From: an uncultured Veillonella sp.
GTDB lineage: Bacteria > Bacillota > Negativicutes > Veillonellales > Veillonellaceae
Assembly: GCF_915069625.1 (NCBI RefSeq)
Contig: NZ_CAJZFD010000013.1
Location: 1 to 18,369 of the forward strand
Direction of reading: 5' to 3'
Length of the DNA: 18,369 bases
Every line of letters starts with the position of its first letter. Within the stretch, counting starts at the first letter, position 1. A model generated the notes under the pieces. The model saw only the letters and a list, made by a program, of their open reading frames with translations, was not told where the DNA came from and ran no database searches. Shown here piece by piece: positions 6,284 to 13,227 of this stretch. Made by a program: the position numbers and the translations under genes.

Positions 6284-7714
6284 ATGTCTCAATACGAATT
6301 TATCGATAAACGTGTGCCGATTGCGCTCGACAATCCATCCATTTATCACGACATTTCCAAGTGTAAAAACTGTACGTTATGCCGTCGCGCTTGTGCGGAC
6401 GTAATGAGCGTACTCGACTACTACGATCTCGATGCAAATGGCGACGTGCCTGTATGTATCCACTGTGGTCAATGTGCGGCTGCATGTCCATTCGACTCCA
6501 TGCATGCTAAATCCGAGCTTGAAAAGGTGAAAGCAGCTCTTGCAGATCCTGAAAAAATCGTGGTTATCCAAACAGCTCCAGCTGTGCGTGTAGCTATTGG
6601 TGAAGGTTTCGGCTATGAACCAGGTACATTCCTTGAAGGCAAAATGGTTGGTGCTTTGCGCGCATTAGGTGCAGACTATGTAGTAGACACTAACTTCGGT
6701 GCGGATTTAACGATCATGGAAGAAGCATCTGAGCTTGTGGAACGTCTTAAAACTGGCGGTCAAATTCCTCAGTTCACAAGCTGCTGCCCAGCGTGGGTAC
6801 GCTTTGCGGAAATCTACTTCCCTGAATTGATTCCTAACTTGTCTTCCACACGTTCTTGTATCGCTATGGAAGCGGCTATGATTAAAACATACTTTGCTGA
6901 GAAAAAAGGCATTAATCCTAGCAACATCGTATCTGTATCTGTAAACCCTTGTACTGCTAAAAAAGCAGAAACAAAACGGGAAGAAGAAAATGCAGCGGCT
7001 CGTTACCACAATGACGAATCCCTTGGCATGGATACAGACATTTCCATTACCACACGTGAGTTCATCCGTTGGATCCAAGAGGAAAACCTCGACTTCAATG
7101 CTATTGAAGAGTCCCAATTCGATGACTTAATCGGTATGGAAACTGGTGCATCTATCATCTTCGGTAACACTGGTGGTGTTATGGAAGCAGCTATGCGTAC
7201 AGCGTACAAGCTCATCACTGACAAAGAGCCACCTCCATATGCTTTGACTCACCTCGAAGACGTTCGTGGTATGGAAGGCGTTAAAGAGGCAACTGTTCAA
7301 TTAGGTGATGACGTTACATTGTCCGTTGCCGTAGTACATGGCGGTAAAAATACACGTGACTTCCTTAATGCGTTGAAAGACAGCGACAAACACTATGACT
7401 TCATCGAAGTTATGGCGTGCCCAGGTGGCTGTATTGGTGGCGGCGGTCAACCGCGTACTAAATTGCCTCAAGCTGTGAAAACTAAGGAAGCTCGTATCGG
7501 CGGCCTTTACGAAGCTGATGCGAACTACAAATGGGTTGCTTCCTATGAAAACCCAGAAATCCAAGCATTGTACAAAGACTTCTTGGGTGAACCATTGGGC
7601 CATAAGGCACACGAACTCTTGCATACACACTACACAGACCGCAGCGCGGTGCTTGGTGATCGCAAAGACGTAACACCTGAAACATGCCCAACATCCCCTA
7701 AATATAAGGGCTAA
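6284..7714 (+). CDS. hydA: [FeFe] hydrogenase, ferredoxin-type, monomeric
   Basis: A 476-residue [FeFe] hydrogenase that reversibly reduces protons to H2 with electrons from reduced ferredoxin. In lactate-fermenting Negativicutes this disposes of excess reductant in the cytoplasm. Two [4Fe-4S] ferredoxin motifs are at C27/C30/C33/C37 and C58/C61/C64/C68. The H-cluster domain has L1 TSCCPAW (165-171; C167 the proton-transfer cysteine, C168 a ligand), L2 NPCTAKKAE (221-229; C223), and L3 MACPGGCIGGGGQP (377-390; C379 and C383). The C-terminal end resembles the small-subunit-like tail. Its length and two-cluster architecture match the Megasphaera elsdenii enzyme. Start is ATG 6284 with SD AGAGGAGG (6271-6278); an upstream in-frame ATG at 6230 lacks these signals. 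The HydEFG maturases are not in this window. It is monocistronic, with its own terminator. Confidence 0.96.
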   Translation: MSQYEFIDKRVPIALDNPSIYHDISKCKNCTLCRRACADVMSVLDYYDLDANGDVPVCIHCGQCAAACPFDSMHAKSELEKVKAALADPEKIVVIQTAPAVRVAIGEGFGYEPGTFLEGKMVGALRALGADYVVDTNFGADLTIMEEASELVERLKTGGQIPQFTSCCPAWVRFAEIYFPELIPNLSSTRSCIAMEAAMIKTYFAEKKGINPSNIVSVSVNPCTAKKAETKREEENAAARYHNDESLGMDTDISITTREFIRWIQEENLDFNAIEESQFDDLIGMETGASIIFGNTGGVMEAAMRTAYKLITDKEPPPYALTHLEDVRGMEGVKEATVQLGDDVTLSVAVVHGGKNTRDFLNALKDSDKHYDFIEVMACPGGCIGGGGQPRTKLPQAVKTKEARIGGLYEADANYKWVASYENPEIQALYKDFLGEPLGHKAHELLHTHYTDRSAVLGDRKDVTPETCPTSPKYKG

Positions 7715-7833
7715 TAGCATTACAAATTAGCTAATTTACTCAGTACAAGTCGTTTCGAATGTATTCCGGCGATGAATACATCGATACATTAGTATAGTTA
7801 GACTAGTATATGGGTAAATAACTGAACAGAAAT

Positions 7834-7917
7834 AAATCCTACGGGTCATGAGTGACTTGATACTTATGTAGACATTGACTACTGAGTGTCACCTTACATG
7901 CGATTCGTAGGATTTTT
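7834..7917 (+). terminator. Terminator with large structured loop after the hydrogenase
   Basis: AAATCCTACG (7834-7843) pairs perfectly with CGTAGGATTT (7906-7915), followed by TTTTT. The 62-nt loop can fold further: GTGAC (7852) with GTCAC (7888), and inside that GTAG (7868) with CTAC (7879). A separate stem, TGTATTC/GAATACA, lies upstream near 7760-7780. The rest of the 7715-8117 gap is AT-rich, with no ORF that has an SD. Confidence 0.75.
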
Positions 7918-8061
7918 ATGTATAACCTTCTTATAGTTTTATATATGTTATATGTATGAATTACCTTTTATATTAATTGTTACTACTACTTTATAACTTT
8001 ATTATGATAAATTGATATAGAAAACTAGCTTTCACATGAGGAAAAGATGAATTATATAGTG

Positions 8062-8067
8062 TATAAT
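8062..8067 (+). promoter_or_regulatory. Possible -10 for the GH3-like gene
   Basis: A consensus TATAAT sits 50 bp before the ATG at 8118. I find no -35 at a normal distance, so only the -10 is supported. Confidence 0.35.
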
Positions 8068-8117
8068 ATATAGAAAGGTAACATGTAAGAGAGTATTACA
8101 AGGAGTTTTGTGGAGAG

Positions 8118-9263
8118 ATGAACTTGTTTTTACGGCGTGCCCTATGTGGCATGGCCTTGATCGTCGCCGCCATCGGTACTGCGGGATGCCAGCATGAGAG
8201 TCAGGCAGAGCAGGAAGAGGTACGAACTGTGTCGTATCGGGCCGTCATGCAATCAGACAAGCCTGTCCCTGAGAAGGTAAATACCTGGCTCGGGGCTATG
8301 TCTCAAGAGGACAAGATAGGCCAGCTGATGATGATTAGCCTTCATGGCAGCACGGTAGGACAGTCTCAAAAGGACGTCATCAGGAAATACCGTGTGAGCG
8401 GCGTTATGCTAACAAATGAAAATCTAAATAATAAAAACCAAGTGAAAGCTTTCACCAGCGATATCATGCAAACGGCCACAACGGCGAGTTTGGTGACGCC
8501 ATACATCGGCATCAATCGGGATAAGGTGTTGAGTACGAATGAAAGTTTCTTGCGCTTGCCAGAGCCAAATCGTTGGGGCCAATTGCCGATGGAACGGATT
8601 ATCAATCTAGCGACACGGTCGGCTATTGAAATGCGTGATATGGGATTCAACCTTGTCATCGGGCCGAATGCGAATCTTGGGGTTCCTAATGTGTCCTATA
8701 CATCTGACCCTACTTGGGCAGGGCATATGGACCTTGCCATGGCGGAGCGGTACCAAATCAACAAAATGTGGTTTGGTTACAATTACTTCCCAACGGTGAG
8801 CCTCGGCGATGCATCCTTTGAGACAGCTAATGATGCGAAAGCATATCTCAACACTACGGATGTAGCTGTATTCAAACGCCTCATTACACAGACGACGGCG
8901 AATACGTATATGCTCGTTATGAGTCATGTGCAAATCCCGGCTATCGACAATGAACACTTGGCCAGCACTTCTAAGGCGATTATCACGGATTGGCTACGAC
9001 ATGAGCTTGGCTATAATGGGGTGGTCATGACAGACCGTGTCGATGTAGGTGCCTTGCAAGCAAACCAAAAAATAGGGGACTTTGCGGTAGCCTCCATCGT
9101 GGCAGGCAGTGATCTCGTCCTTCTTGATGCGGACACCGTTCACATCGATGAAGTCCATCGTGCATTAACGCAAGCCGTGGCGAACGGAACGATTACGAAT
9201 GAGCGCCTTAATGATGCGGTTAAGCATATTTTACTCATGAAGATGCAAACGCAAATGCAATAA
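8118..9263 (+). CDS. GH3-family (NagZ-like) lipoprotein, probably altered active site
   Basis: A 381-residue lipoprotein related to glycoside hydrolase family 3 beta-N-acetylhexosaminidases, which act on peptidoglycan fragments. A signal of about 20 residues leads to the lipobox TAGC (C24), predicting membrane anchoring. GH3 landmarks are KIGQLMMISLHG (66-77), VSGVMLTNENLNNKNQ (93-108), MLVMSHVQIPAID (265-277), DWLRHELGYNGVVMTD (291-306) with the nucleophile-position Asp306, and an AGSDLVLL turn (329-336). The loop that in active NagZ reads KHFPGHG...DSH is here YNYFPTVSLGDASFETAND (221-239), without the conserved Lys-His or the His-Asp dyad. The usual DQEGG substrate loop is GINRDKV (131-137). 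The fold is thus kept, but catalysis may be lost or changed. The start has an SD-like GGAGAG abutting the ATG and a better AAGGAG 12 nt away, which is somewhat irregular. A strong terminator follows. Confidence 0.82.
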   Translation: MNLFLRRALCGMALIVAAIGTAGCQHESQAEQEEVRTVSYRAVMQSDKPVPEKVNTWLGAMSQEDKIGQLMMISLHGSTVGQSQKDVIRKYRVSGVMLTNENLNNKNQVKAFTSDIMQTATTASLVTPYIGINRDKVLSTNESFLRLPEPNRWGQLPMERIINLATRSAIEMRDMGFNLVIGPNANLGVPNVSYTSDPTWAGHMDLAMAERYQINKMWFGYNYFPTVSLGDASFETANDAKAYLNTTDVAVFKRLITQTTANTYMLVMSHVQIPAIDNEHLASTSKAIITDWLRHELGYNGVVMTDRVDVGALQANQKIGDFAVASIVAGSDLVLLDADTVHIDEVHRALTQAVANGTITNERLNDAVKHILLMKMQTQMQ

Positions 9264-9307
9264 TGTTAGGAATGCCCTCGAAGGTATCGTCCATAAACAA
9301 AACTATT

Positions 9308-9350
9308 ACATATACATATAAACATATAAACATATAAACATATATACATG
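9308..9350. repeat. 8-bp tandem repeat (ACATATAA)n
   Basis: ACATATAA occurs three times perfectly (9314-9337), flanked by ACATAT and ACATATAT variants. It lies between the GH3-like stop codon and its terminator. A simple repeat like this could vary in copy number by slippage; no effect on a gene is evident from its position. Confidence 0.8.
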
Positions 9351-9383
9351 ACGTGCTTATCCTAGATAGGCACGTCTTTTTTT
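9350..9383 (+). terminator. Rho-independent terminator of the GH3-like gene
   Basis: GACGTGCTTATC (9350-9361) pairs with GATAGGCACGTC (9365-9376; one T-G pair) around a CTA loop, followed by seven T. Confidence 0.92.
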
Positions 9384-9568
9384 ATACTTTCCTATGTATA
9401 GTCATATTAGATCTACAACTGTATAGAATGTAGTAAATATGGGAACTTTCACCAACGTATGGGTAAAAAGTAAACCATTAAATAAGTATATTTTATGAGT
9501 AAAAAAATTAACATAATCAAAAGTCATGTTAATAATATGAAAATAAGTTTAAATTTGTTTTAAATTTA

Positions 9569-9577
9569 TGATATAAT
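9569..9577 (+). promoter_or_regulatory. Extended -10 promoter for the truncated ATPase
   Basis: TGATATAAT (9569-9577) is a perfect extended -10 about 31 bp before the ATG. A direct repeat of TTAAATTT lies immediately upstream (about 9549-9567). AACTTTCACCA at 9444-9454 also occurs upstream of the hydrogenase. Apart from these and the terminator, 9264-9608 shows only AT-rich sequence. Confidence 0.6.
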
Positions 9578-9608
9578 AGTCTCCATAGAATGTTGGAGGT
9601 GAGAGTAT

Positions 9609-10673
9609 ATGAATTTTGTGGGACGTGCTGAGATTATTGAGAGTATCCAGTCCCGTATTGCGATGAATCAAATGAGTTTGTGTGTTGTGTATGGTCCGCA
9701 TCGCAGTGGCAAATCCTATGTGGCTTCCCAGCTTGTGCGCCGTCATAAGGCGTTATACTTGGCGGGTCGCATGGCTAATGAAGCAATCCATGTAGCTGAT
9801 ATGAATCGAGCTCTTGAGGCACGTTTTGTTCCTGCTGATGGGCAGGATAAATTCGAACCGATCACTAGCTTGCAAGAGGCCTTTGAGGGTCTATTTGAAA
9901 GCAGTGTAAAAACGCCTCAGACTGTGGTGATTGATGATTACCCTTCCTTGGTGGAGGCTGTACCTCAGTTCCCTATACACTTGCGCGATTTGTTAGATGC
10001 TTATAAAGAAACGAGCCGTTTGAACATCATCTTGATGGCGAATGGGTTAGAACAGCTCGATGGCCGCATCATTGGCGATCGCAGCTTGATTGGTCCTTAT
10101 GTGTCGGAATATTTCGAGGTGAAACCGTTCTCCTTGGTGGACATGAAATCCTTGGGCCTTCATTATGCGAAGGATGACTTGCGTACCGTGTTCGCCGTAA
10201 CAGGTGGTTTGCCTGCTTATGTGCAGTACTTTGATAATGGTGAAAGCATCGATACGAATATCATTAATTTGTTCTTCTCTGTATCGGGCGCACTCTTTGA
10301 AGAAACGCAGCATATCTTACATCGAGATATGAAAAATATAACAGGTGCTAATGCGATCCTATCTGGCCTTGCTACACTTGAGAGACCATACTATGTGGAG
10401 CTGTTGCAAGCTAGCCAAATTAAAAGCGGCACCTTTACATCTCGCTTAAATGACTTGATGGCGATGGGCCTCGTAGGTCGTATCCAAGCGAATAGCCGTG
10501 GACCAGCGAAATACGCTGACTACCACTTCACAAATAGCATGTTCCATTTCTGGTACCGCTATGTGTATAAATACTGGGGCGACATCGTTCGTGGCAATGG
10601 TGCAGACGTGTACCAAACCTACGTAAAACCACAACTCAAAGACTTTGTGGAAGCCTCCTGTATTGCCATGTAA
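9609..10673 (+). CDS. Archaeal-type (STAND/AAA) ATPase, C-terminally short
   Basis: A 354-residue P-loop ATPase of the archaeal ATPase family (PF01637-like), usually followed by a DUF234 nuclease-like domain. It opens with the typical NFVGRAEII. Walker A is GPHRSGKS (29-36), Walker B is TVVIDD (105-110), and a sensor strand IILMANG is at 141-147. A GGLPAYVQYF segment and a winged-helix region (about 245-300) follow. The protein ends KPQLKDFVEASCIAM, the place where relatives continue into the C-terminal domain, so it looks about 100 residues short. I found no continuation in the other frames just downstream. SD TGGAGGTGA begins at 9594. It may be a relic or a shortened functional form; like its relatives it has no firm cellular role. 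Confidence 0.8.
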   Translation: MNFVGRAEIIESIQSRIAMNQMSLCVVYGPHRSGKSYVASQLVRRHKALYLAGRMANEAIHVADMNRALEARFVPADGQDKFEPITSLQEAFEGLFESSVKTPQTVVIDDYPSLVEAVPQFPIHLRDLLDAYKETSRLNIILMANGLEQLDGRIIGDRSLIGPYVSEYFEVKPFSLVDMKSLGLHYAKDDLRTVFAVTGGLPAYVQYFDNGESIDTNIINLFFSVSGALFEETQHILHRDMKNITGANAILSGLATLERPYYVELLQASQIKSGTFTSRLNDLMAMGLVGRIQANSRGPAKYADYHFTNSMFHFWYRYVYKYWGDIVRGNGADVYQTYVKPQLKDFVEASCIAM

Positions 10674-10691
10674 TCAGACAATTTAAAATAT

Positions 10692-10786
10692 GATTACCTG
10701 TACAGTTATTTGTAACATCGGAATACGTTACGCCTAACGTGTATATCGGTAATCGTGACTTACGTACTATTACCCAATGGTAGTAC
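10692..10786 (+). other. Structured 3' region of the ATPase transcript
   Basis: GATTACC (10692-10698) pairs with GGTAATC (10748-10754), enclosing ACGTTA-CGCC-TAACGT (10725-10740). A third stem, GTACTA (10764-10769)/TAGTAC (10781-10786), follows. Together with the terminator these make a folded tail of about 140 nt. It could be a 3' UTR-derived small RNA, but no promoter is evident. Confidence 0.45.
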
Positions 10787-10800
10787 TAACACCTCTTACG

Positions 10801-10837
10801 AAAGACACCATATTTCCTCTGTGGTGTCTTTTTTTTT
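10801..10837 (+). terminator. Rho-independent terminator
   Basis: AAAGACACCA (10801-10810) pairs perfectly with TGGTGTCTTT (10822-10831), followed by a T-run to 10837. It ends the ATPase transcript. Confidence 0.93.
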
Positions 10838-10950
10838 ATTATTTTCAGCAATTACCTATCTAGGTGTATAGTTATGTCTTTTAATGGATAGAAATTACTG
10901 TTAGTTTGTAACAGAATATGTAGGAATTCTAAAGAATTGCCAATTTGTCA

Positions 10951-11010
10951 AAATCCCCGTTCCGCGCTATTGTGTAGATAAGCGCTATGCCATGGCAGGA
11001 AAGGGGATTT
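10951..11010 (+). promoter_or_regulatory. Leader able to sequester the SD of the sigma-like gene
   Basis: AAATCCCC (10951-10958) is perfectly complementary to GGGGATTT (11003-11010), which includes the Shine-Dalgarno sequence and ends right at the ATG of 11011. The interior has GCGCT/AGCGC and the 10-bp palindrome TGCCATGGCA (10988-10997), so a multi-stem structure can close over the start site. This would allow translational control by temperature, a ligand or an RNA. Confidence 0.5.
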
Positions 11011-11901
11011 ATGTTATACACAAACGAAGAACCGTTAGTACAACGAACCTGTATTAAAACTGCAAGCTTACAATCTGAGGAAATATCTTCAAAGGGAACT
11101 TCTTCTAAAGAAGTACTATCTAAGAGACCTTCTTCTAAGGAACTAGAATCTGAAACGATACCGCCTAAGGAAGCAGAGTACAAGGTACCGGAGGAGTTGA
11201 AATTACAGACTCTTATCTGCGGGCATCAGGTCTTAACATCCTTATCAGATAAGAGCCTCGTGTCGATTTGTCAAAATCCGAATATGCGAATTCAGACGGT
11301 TGGGTACCAGCCGTGGTCCGCTGATGAGCTGCGCCATGATGAGGCTCAAATCGAGCTCTGTCGCAGGTATCGGCCACTCATCTTACATTATACGAATAAG
11401 ACGGGGAATCGCGAGTTTCGTGAAGACCTAGAGAGCTATCTGTGGGCCATCCTATTGGAATCGATTTATAGCTTTGATTTGAAAGGTTCCGTGCCGTTCC
11501 CTGGCTTTGTGAAAGCTGGTGTTAGATATGGTTACATGCGGTATTGGAAGCGGGAGCGGTTGCGTAATCATCGTGAGATTCATATACCAGACCGCATCAC
11601 CGATGATGGCGAGGTAGCGGTTGGCATGGATATCTTCTCATCTGGAGAGAATATAGCAGACATGATCATGACGGCCGATGAGGAACAACGACTACGGGCT
11701 CGCCTCGTATGGGCTCTTGGCAGACTATCGCCAGATCAACAAGACCTATTGCGTCGCGTGTACGGTGATTGTAAAAGCCTCGTATCTGTCAGCGAAGAGC
11801 TGAACTGTAACCGCCAAGCTATCCAACGGCGCCATGAACGAGCCCTGCGGAAGCTGCGTAGATACTTGACGACAGACTTTAAGAAACTACGAGTACACTA
11901 A
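11011..11901 (+). CDS. Sigma-70-like RNA polymerase sigma factor
   Basis: A 296-residue alternative sigma factor-like protein. Region 2 is about residues 115-185 (RRYRPLILHY, then REFREDLESYLWAILLESI, the FDLKGSVPFPGFVKAGVRYG core and basic RYWKRERLRN). Region 4 is 238-287 (RLSPDQQDLLRRVYGD followed by the helix-turn-helix VSVSEELNCNRQAIQRRHER). There is no clear region 3. The N-terminus carries six pentapeptide units of the SSKxx type (residues 26-55, 15-bp DNA units at 11086-11175), an unusual charged extension. I prefer the ATG at 11011, with AAAGGGGA directly upstream; an in-frame ATG at 10987 lacks an SD. No anti-sigma factor is adjacent. With the ComK-like gene next downstream, a regulatory role such as competence or stress is a guess. 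Confidence 0.8.
   Translation: MLYTNEEPLVQRTCIKTASLQSEEISSKGTSSKEVLSKRPSSKELESETIPPKEAEYKVPEELKLQTLICGHQVLTSLSDKSLVSICQNPNMRIQTVGYQPWSADELRHDEAQIELCRRYRPLILHYTNKTGNREFREDLESYLWAILLESIYSFDLKGSVPFPGFVKAGVRYGYMRYWKRERLRNHREIHIPDRITDDGEVAVGMDIFSSGENIADMIMTADEEQRLRARLVWALGRLSPDQQDLLRRVYGDCKSLVSVSEELNCNRQAIQRRHERALRKLRRYLTTDFKKLRVH
11086..11175 (+). repeat. Six 15-bp in-frame repeats in the sigma-like gene
   Basis: Consecutive pentapeptides SSKGT, SSKEV, LSKRP, SSKEL, ESETI and PPKEA are encoded by 15-bp units, most built on TCT-TCT-AAG-GAA. The first four are closest and the last two have decayed. Copy number could change in frame by slippage. Confidence 0.65.
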
Positions 11902-12240
11902 TATGAATGCAATAAGCCTATACATTCATTAGAGATATATATGTTTTAGAGCTGTGCACGTATTAGAGTTATATACATATGAGATTCTTAGAACTCTGAA
12001 TCGATTAAAATATGGAGTGTAAACATATGAGTATTAGTCTATTAGAGCCTAGTTCGTATTAGGCTACTATGTGTTAATATAATTTAATTTCTTATTTATA
12101 TTCTGATTATTGCATAATTACGTTAATCGCGATTAACAGATATACATAAAATATGCAATTCTCAATTTAAATGAGAAAATAATGACACATATGGGTATAT
12201 ATTACTTTTACAAGATCATAAAGTCTTTAATTTTACATAA
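11902..12240. other. AT-rich non-coding stretch with a 16-bp palindrome
   Basis: No ORF with an SD is present. The clear element is GTTAATCGCGATTAAC (12122-12137), a perfect 16-bp palindrome typical of a dimeric repressor operator. Weaker stems are GCCTA/TAGGC around 12046-12064 and TTCTCA/TGAGAA (12159-12164/12172-12177). The motif TTAGAG recurs loosely several times between 11929 and 12046. No T-rich terminator for the sigma-like gene was found. Confidence 0.6.
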
Positions 12241-12263
12241 ATTTCTATAGTTTTGTGTATATA

Positions 12264-12292
12264 TTTACAAATTATACAGTGTGATATACAAT
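12264..12292 (+). promoter_or_regulatory. Sigma-A-type promoter of the ComK-like gene
   Basis: TTTACA (12264-12269), a 17-bp spacer and TACAAT (12287-12292) each match consensus at five of six positions. Initiation near 12299 leaves a leader of about 95 nt that contains the hairpin at 12302 and the palindrome at 12334. Confidence 0.72.
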
Positions 12293-12301
12293 TAAACCAA
12301 C

Positions 12302-12327
12302 AGCAGATTAAAGCATGCAAATCTGCT
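12302..12327 (+). promoter_or_regulatory. Leader hairpin AGCAGATT/AATCTGCT
   Basis: An 8-bp perfect stem, AGCAGATT (12302-12309) with AATCTGCT (12320-12327), encloses the palindrome GCATGC. It begins right at the predicted transcript start, where it could stabilise the 5' end. There is no T-tail, so it is not an attenuator by itself. Confidence 0.5.
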
Positions 12328-12333
12328 TTCACA

Positions 12334-12345
12334 GAACACGTGTTC
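12334..12345. promoter_or_regulatory. LexA/DinR-like palindrome (possible SOS box)
   Basis: GAACACGTGTTC is a perfect 12-bp palindrome. It matches the core GAAC-RNRY-GTTC of the Gram-positive LexA (DinR) operator, although the outer C and G are A here. It lies about 40 bp downstream of the predicted start of transcription and 49 bp before the ATG, where a bound repressor could block elongation. The assignment is by motif only. Confidence 0.5.
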
Positions 12346-12393
12346 ATTGTATTGTTGAAAGGAATGTTCCTAAGTTGAGGGGAGAGAATTCCT

Positions 12394-13002
12394 ATGATGA
12401 CATGTAATGAAGTACCAGTAGCGGTGGCCACTTGGCTATCTAAGGGAGAGAATTTGGATTTGATCTATACGAATCCGAAGAATCATATTGTTTGTTTTAT
12501 TCCTACCTATGAATCTGGAGGCGGTGACAGCACAATGTGCTATTTCGTAGATGGTCGTCAAGAATTGGTACATCTGCCAATTCGTACCATCCTGCGAGAG
12601 CTGGCCTTACAAGAAGGGTTGAGGCCGAATTACATCATGACCAGCGACGGTCGGCGCAGCAGCTATACGGCGCCTAAAACCTATGGGCCGCATTTGACCT
12701 TTGGTCATATTAAATGTCGGCGCCCTATCGGCAAGGACGTGGTATACGGACTCTTTAACGTGGCGATACCGTATCAATACATCGTCACCGATGGCCCTGA
12801 TCCAGATACGAGCTACATTCATGTGGGTGACTTTAAACCCATCTTGGTGTACCAAGCCCCACACCATGTGAAACACAAGCTGAACGAAGCCATGCTAGAA
12901 CACTGTAACTACGTGCGTAAAATGCTGGCCCGCATCAAACTCAGCCAAAACCCACAAGTCGTGGCCGAACTATTTATCGCCTGGAGAGACCTAACAAGAT
13001 AA
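12394..13002 (+). CDS. Hypothetical protein with weak ComK-like pattern
   Basis: A 202-residue cytoplasmic protein without signal or membrane segments. By eye, residues 89-152 follow the order seen in the competence factor ComK of Bacillus: SSY...K...LT..I..R.PI (89-112), a strand around YGLFNVAI (118-125), then SYIHVGDFKPI (140-150). In ComK these correspond to SSYAGRK, the KPPI segment and WISHVHVKEFK. The N-terminal part (IYTNPKNHIVCFIP, then STMCYFVDGRQELVHLPI) has a similar strand layout. If right, it would be a DNA-binding regulator. The similarity is low and untested. SD GAGGGGAGAG (12377-12386) precedes tandem ATGs at 12394 and 12397. It has its own promoter, a LexA-like palindrome in the leader, and a terminator at 13152. 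Confidence 0.75.
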   Translation: MMTCNEVPVAVATWLSKGENLDLIYTNPKNHIVCFIPTYESGGGDSTMCYFVDGRQELVHLPIRTILRELALQEGLRPNYIMTSDGRRSSYTAPKTYGPHLTFGHIKCRRPIGKDVVYGLFNVAIPYQYIVTDGPDPDTSYIHVGDFKPILVYQAPHHVKHKLNEAMLEHCNYVRKMLARIKLSQNPQVVAELFIAWRDLTR

Positions 13003-13008
13003 AACATT

Positions 13009-13097
13009 AGGGGGAAGAGAAGAATAAGTAGGGGAGATGAAGTAATAGGGGGGAGAAAAAGAGAGGAGGAACTATAGGGAGACAATAACATAGGGGA
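13009..13097 (+). repeat. Five G-rich TAGGGGGAGA-type repeats in a purine tract
   Basis: Right after the stop codon the + strand is almost pure purine and carries TAG(3-6)AGA-like units, with G-runs at 13010-13014, 13031-13034, 13048-13053, 13077-13079 and 13093-13096. There are also AGGAGGA and many GGA triplets. It could form G-quadruplex or triplex structures, or present several GGA sites to a CsrA-type protein in the mRNA 3' UTR. A small inverted repeat, ATCATTA/TAATGAT (13115-13140), follows. Confidence 0.65.
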
Positions 13098-13151
13098 GAC
13101 ATAAATAAAAGGTTATCATTAAGACACGACAAATAATGATTTACTCTCTTA

Positions 13152-13185
13152 CAGAGCTATCTTGTTATGAGATAGCTCTGTTTTC
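13152..13185 (+). terminator. Rho-independent terminator after the ComK-like gene
   Basis: ACAGAGCTATCT (13152-13163) pairs perfectly with AGATAGCTCTGT (13171-13182), followed by TTTT. Confidence 0.9.
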
Positions 13186-13192
13186 ATATATT

Positions 13193-13221
13193 TTTCATTC
13201 CCCTTGAAGCTGTGCTATAAT
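13193..13221 (+). promoter_or_regulatory. Strong promoter of the orphan RNA unit
   Basis: TATAAT (13216-13221) is preceded by TGC, giving a perfect extended -10 (TGCTATAAT), with TTTTCA (13193-13198) at 17 bp as a -35. Initiation is expected near 13228. No coding sequence with an SD follows before the terminator at 13480. Confidence 0.75.
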
Positions 13222-13227
13222 AGACCT

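Noticed and set aside
12216..12431. Minus-strand ORF of 71 aa before the ComK-like gene
   Set aside because: It overlaps the promoter, palindrome and start of the plus-strand gene and has no SD.
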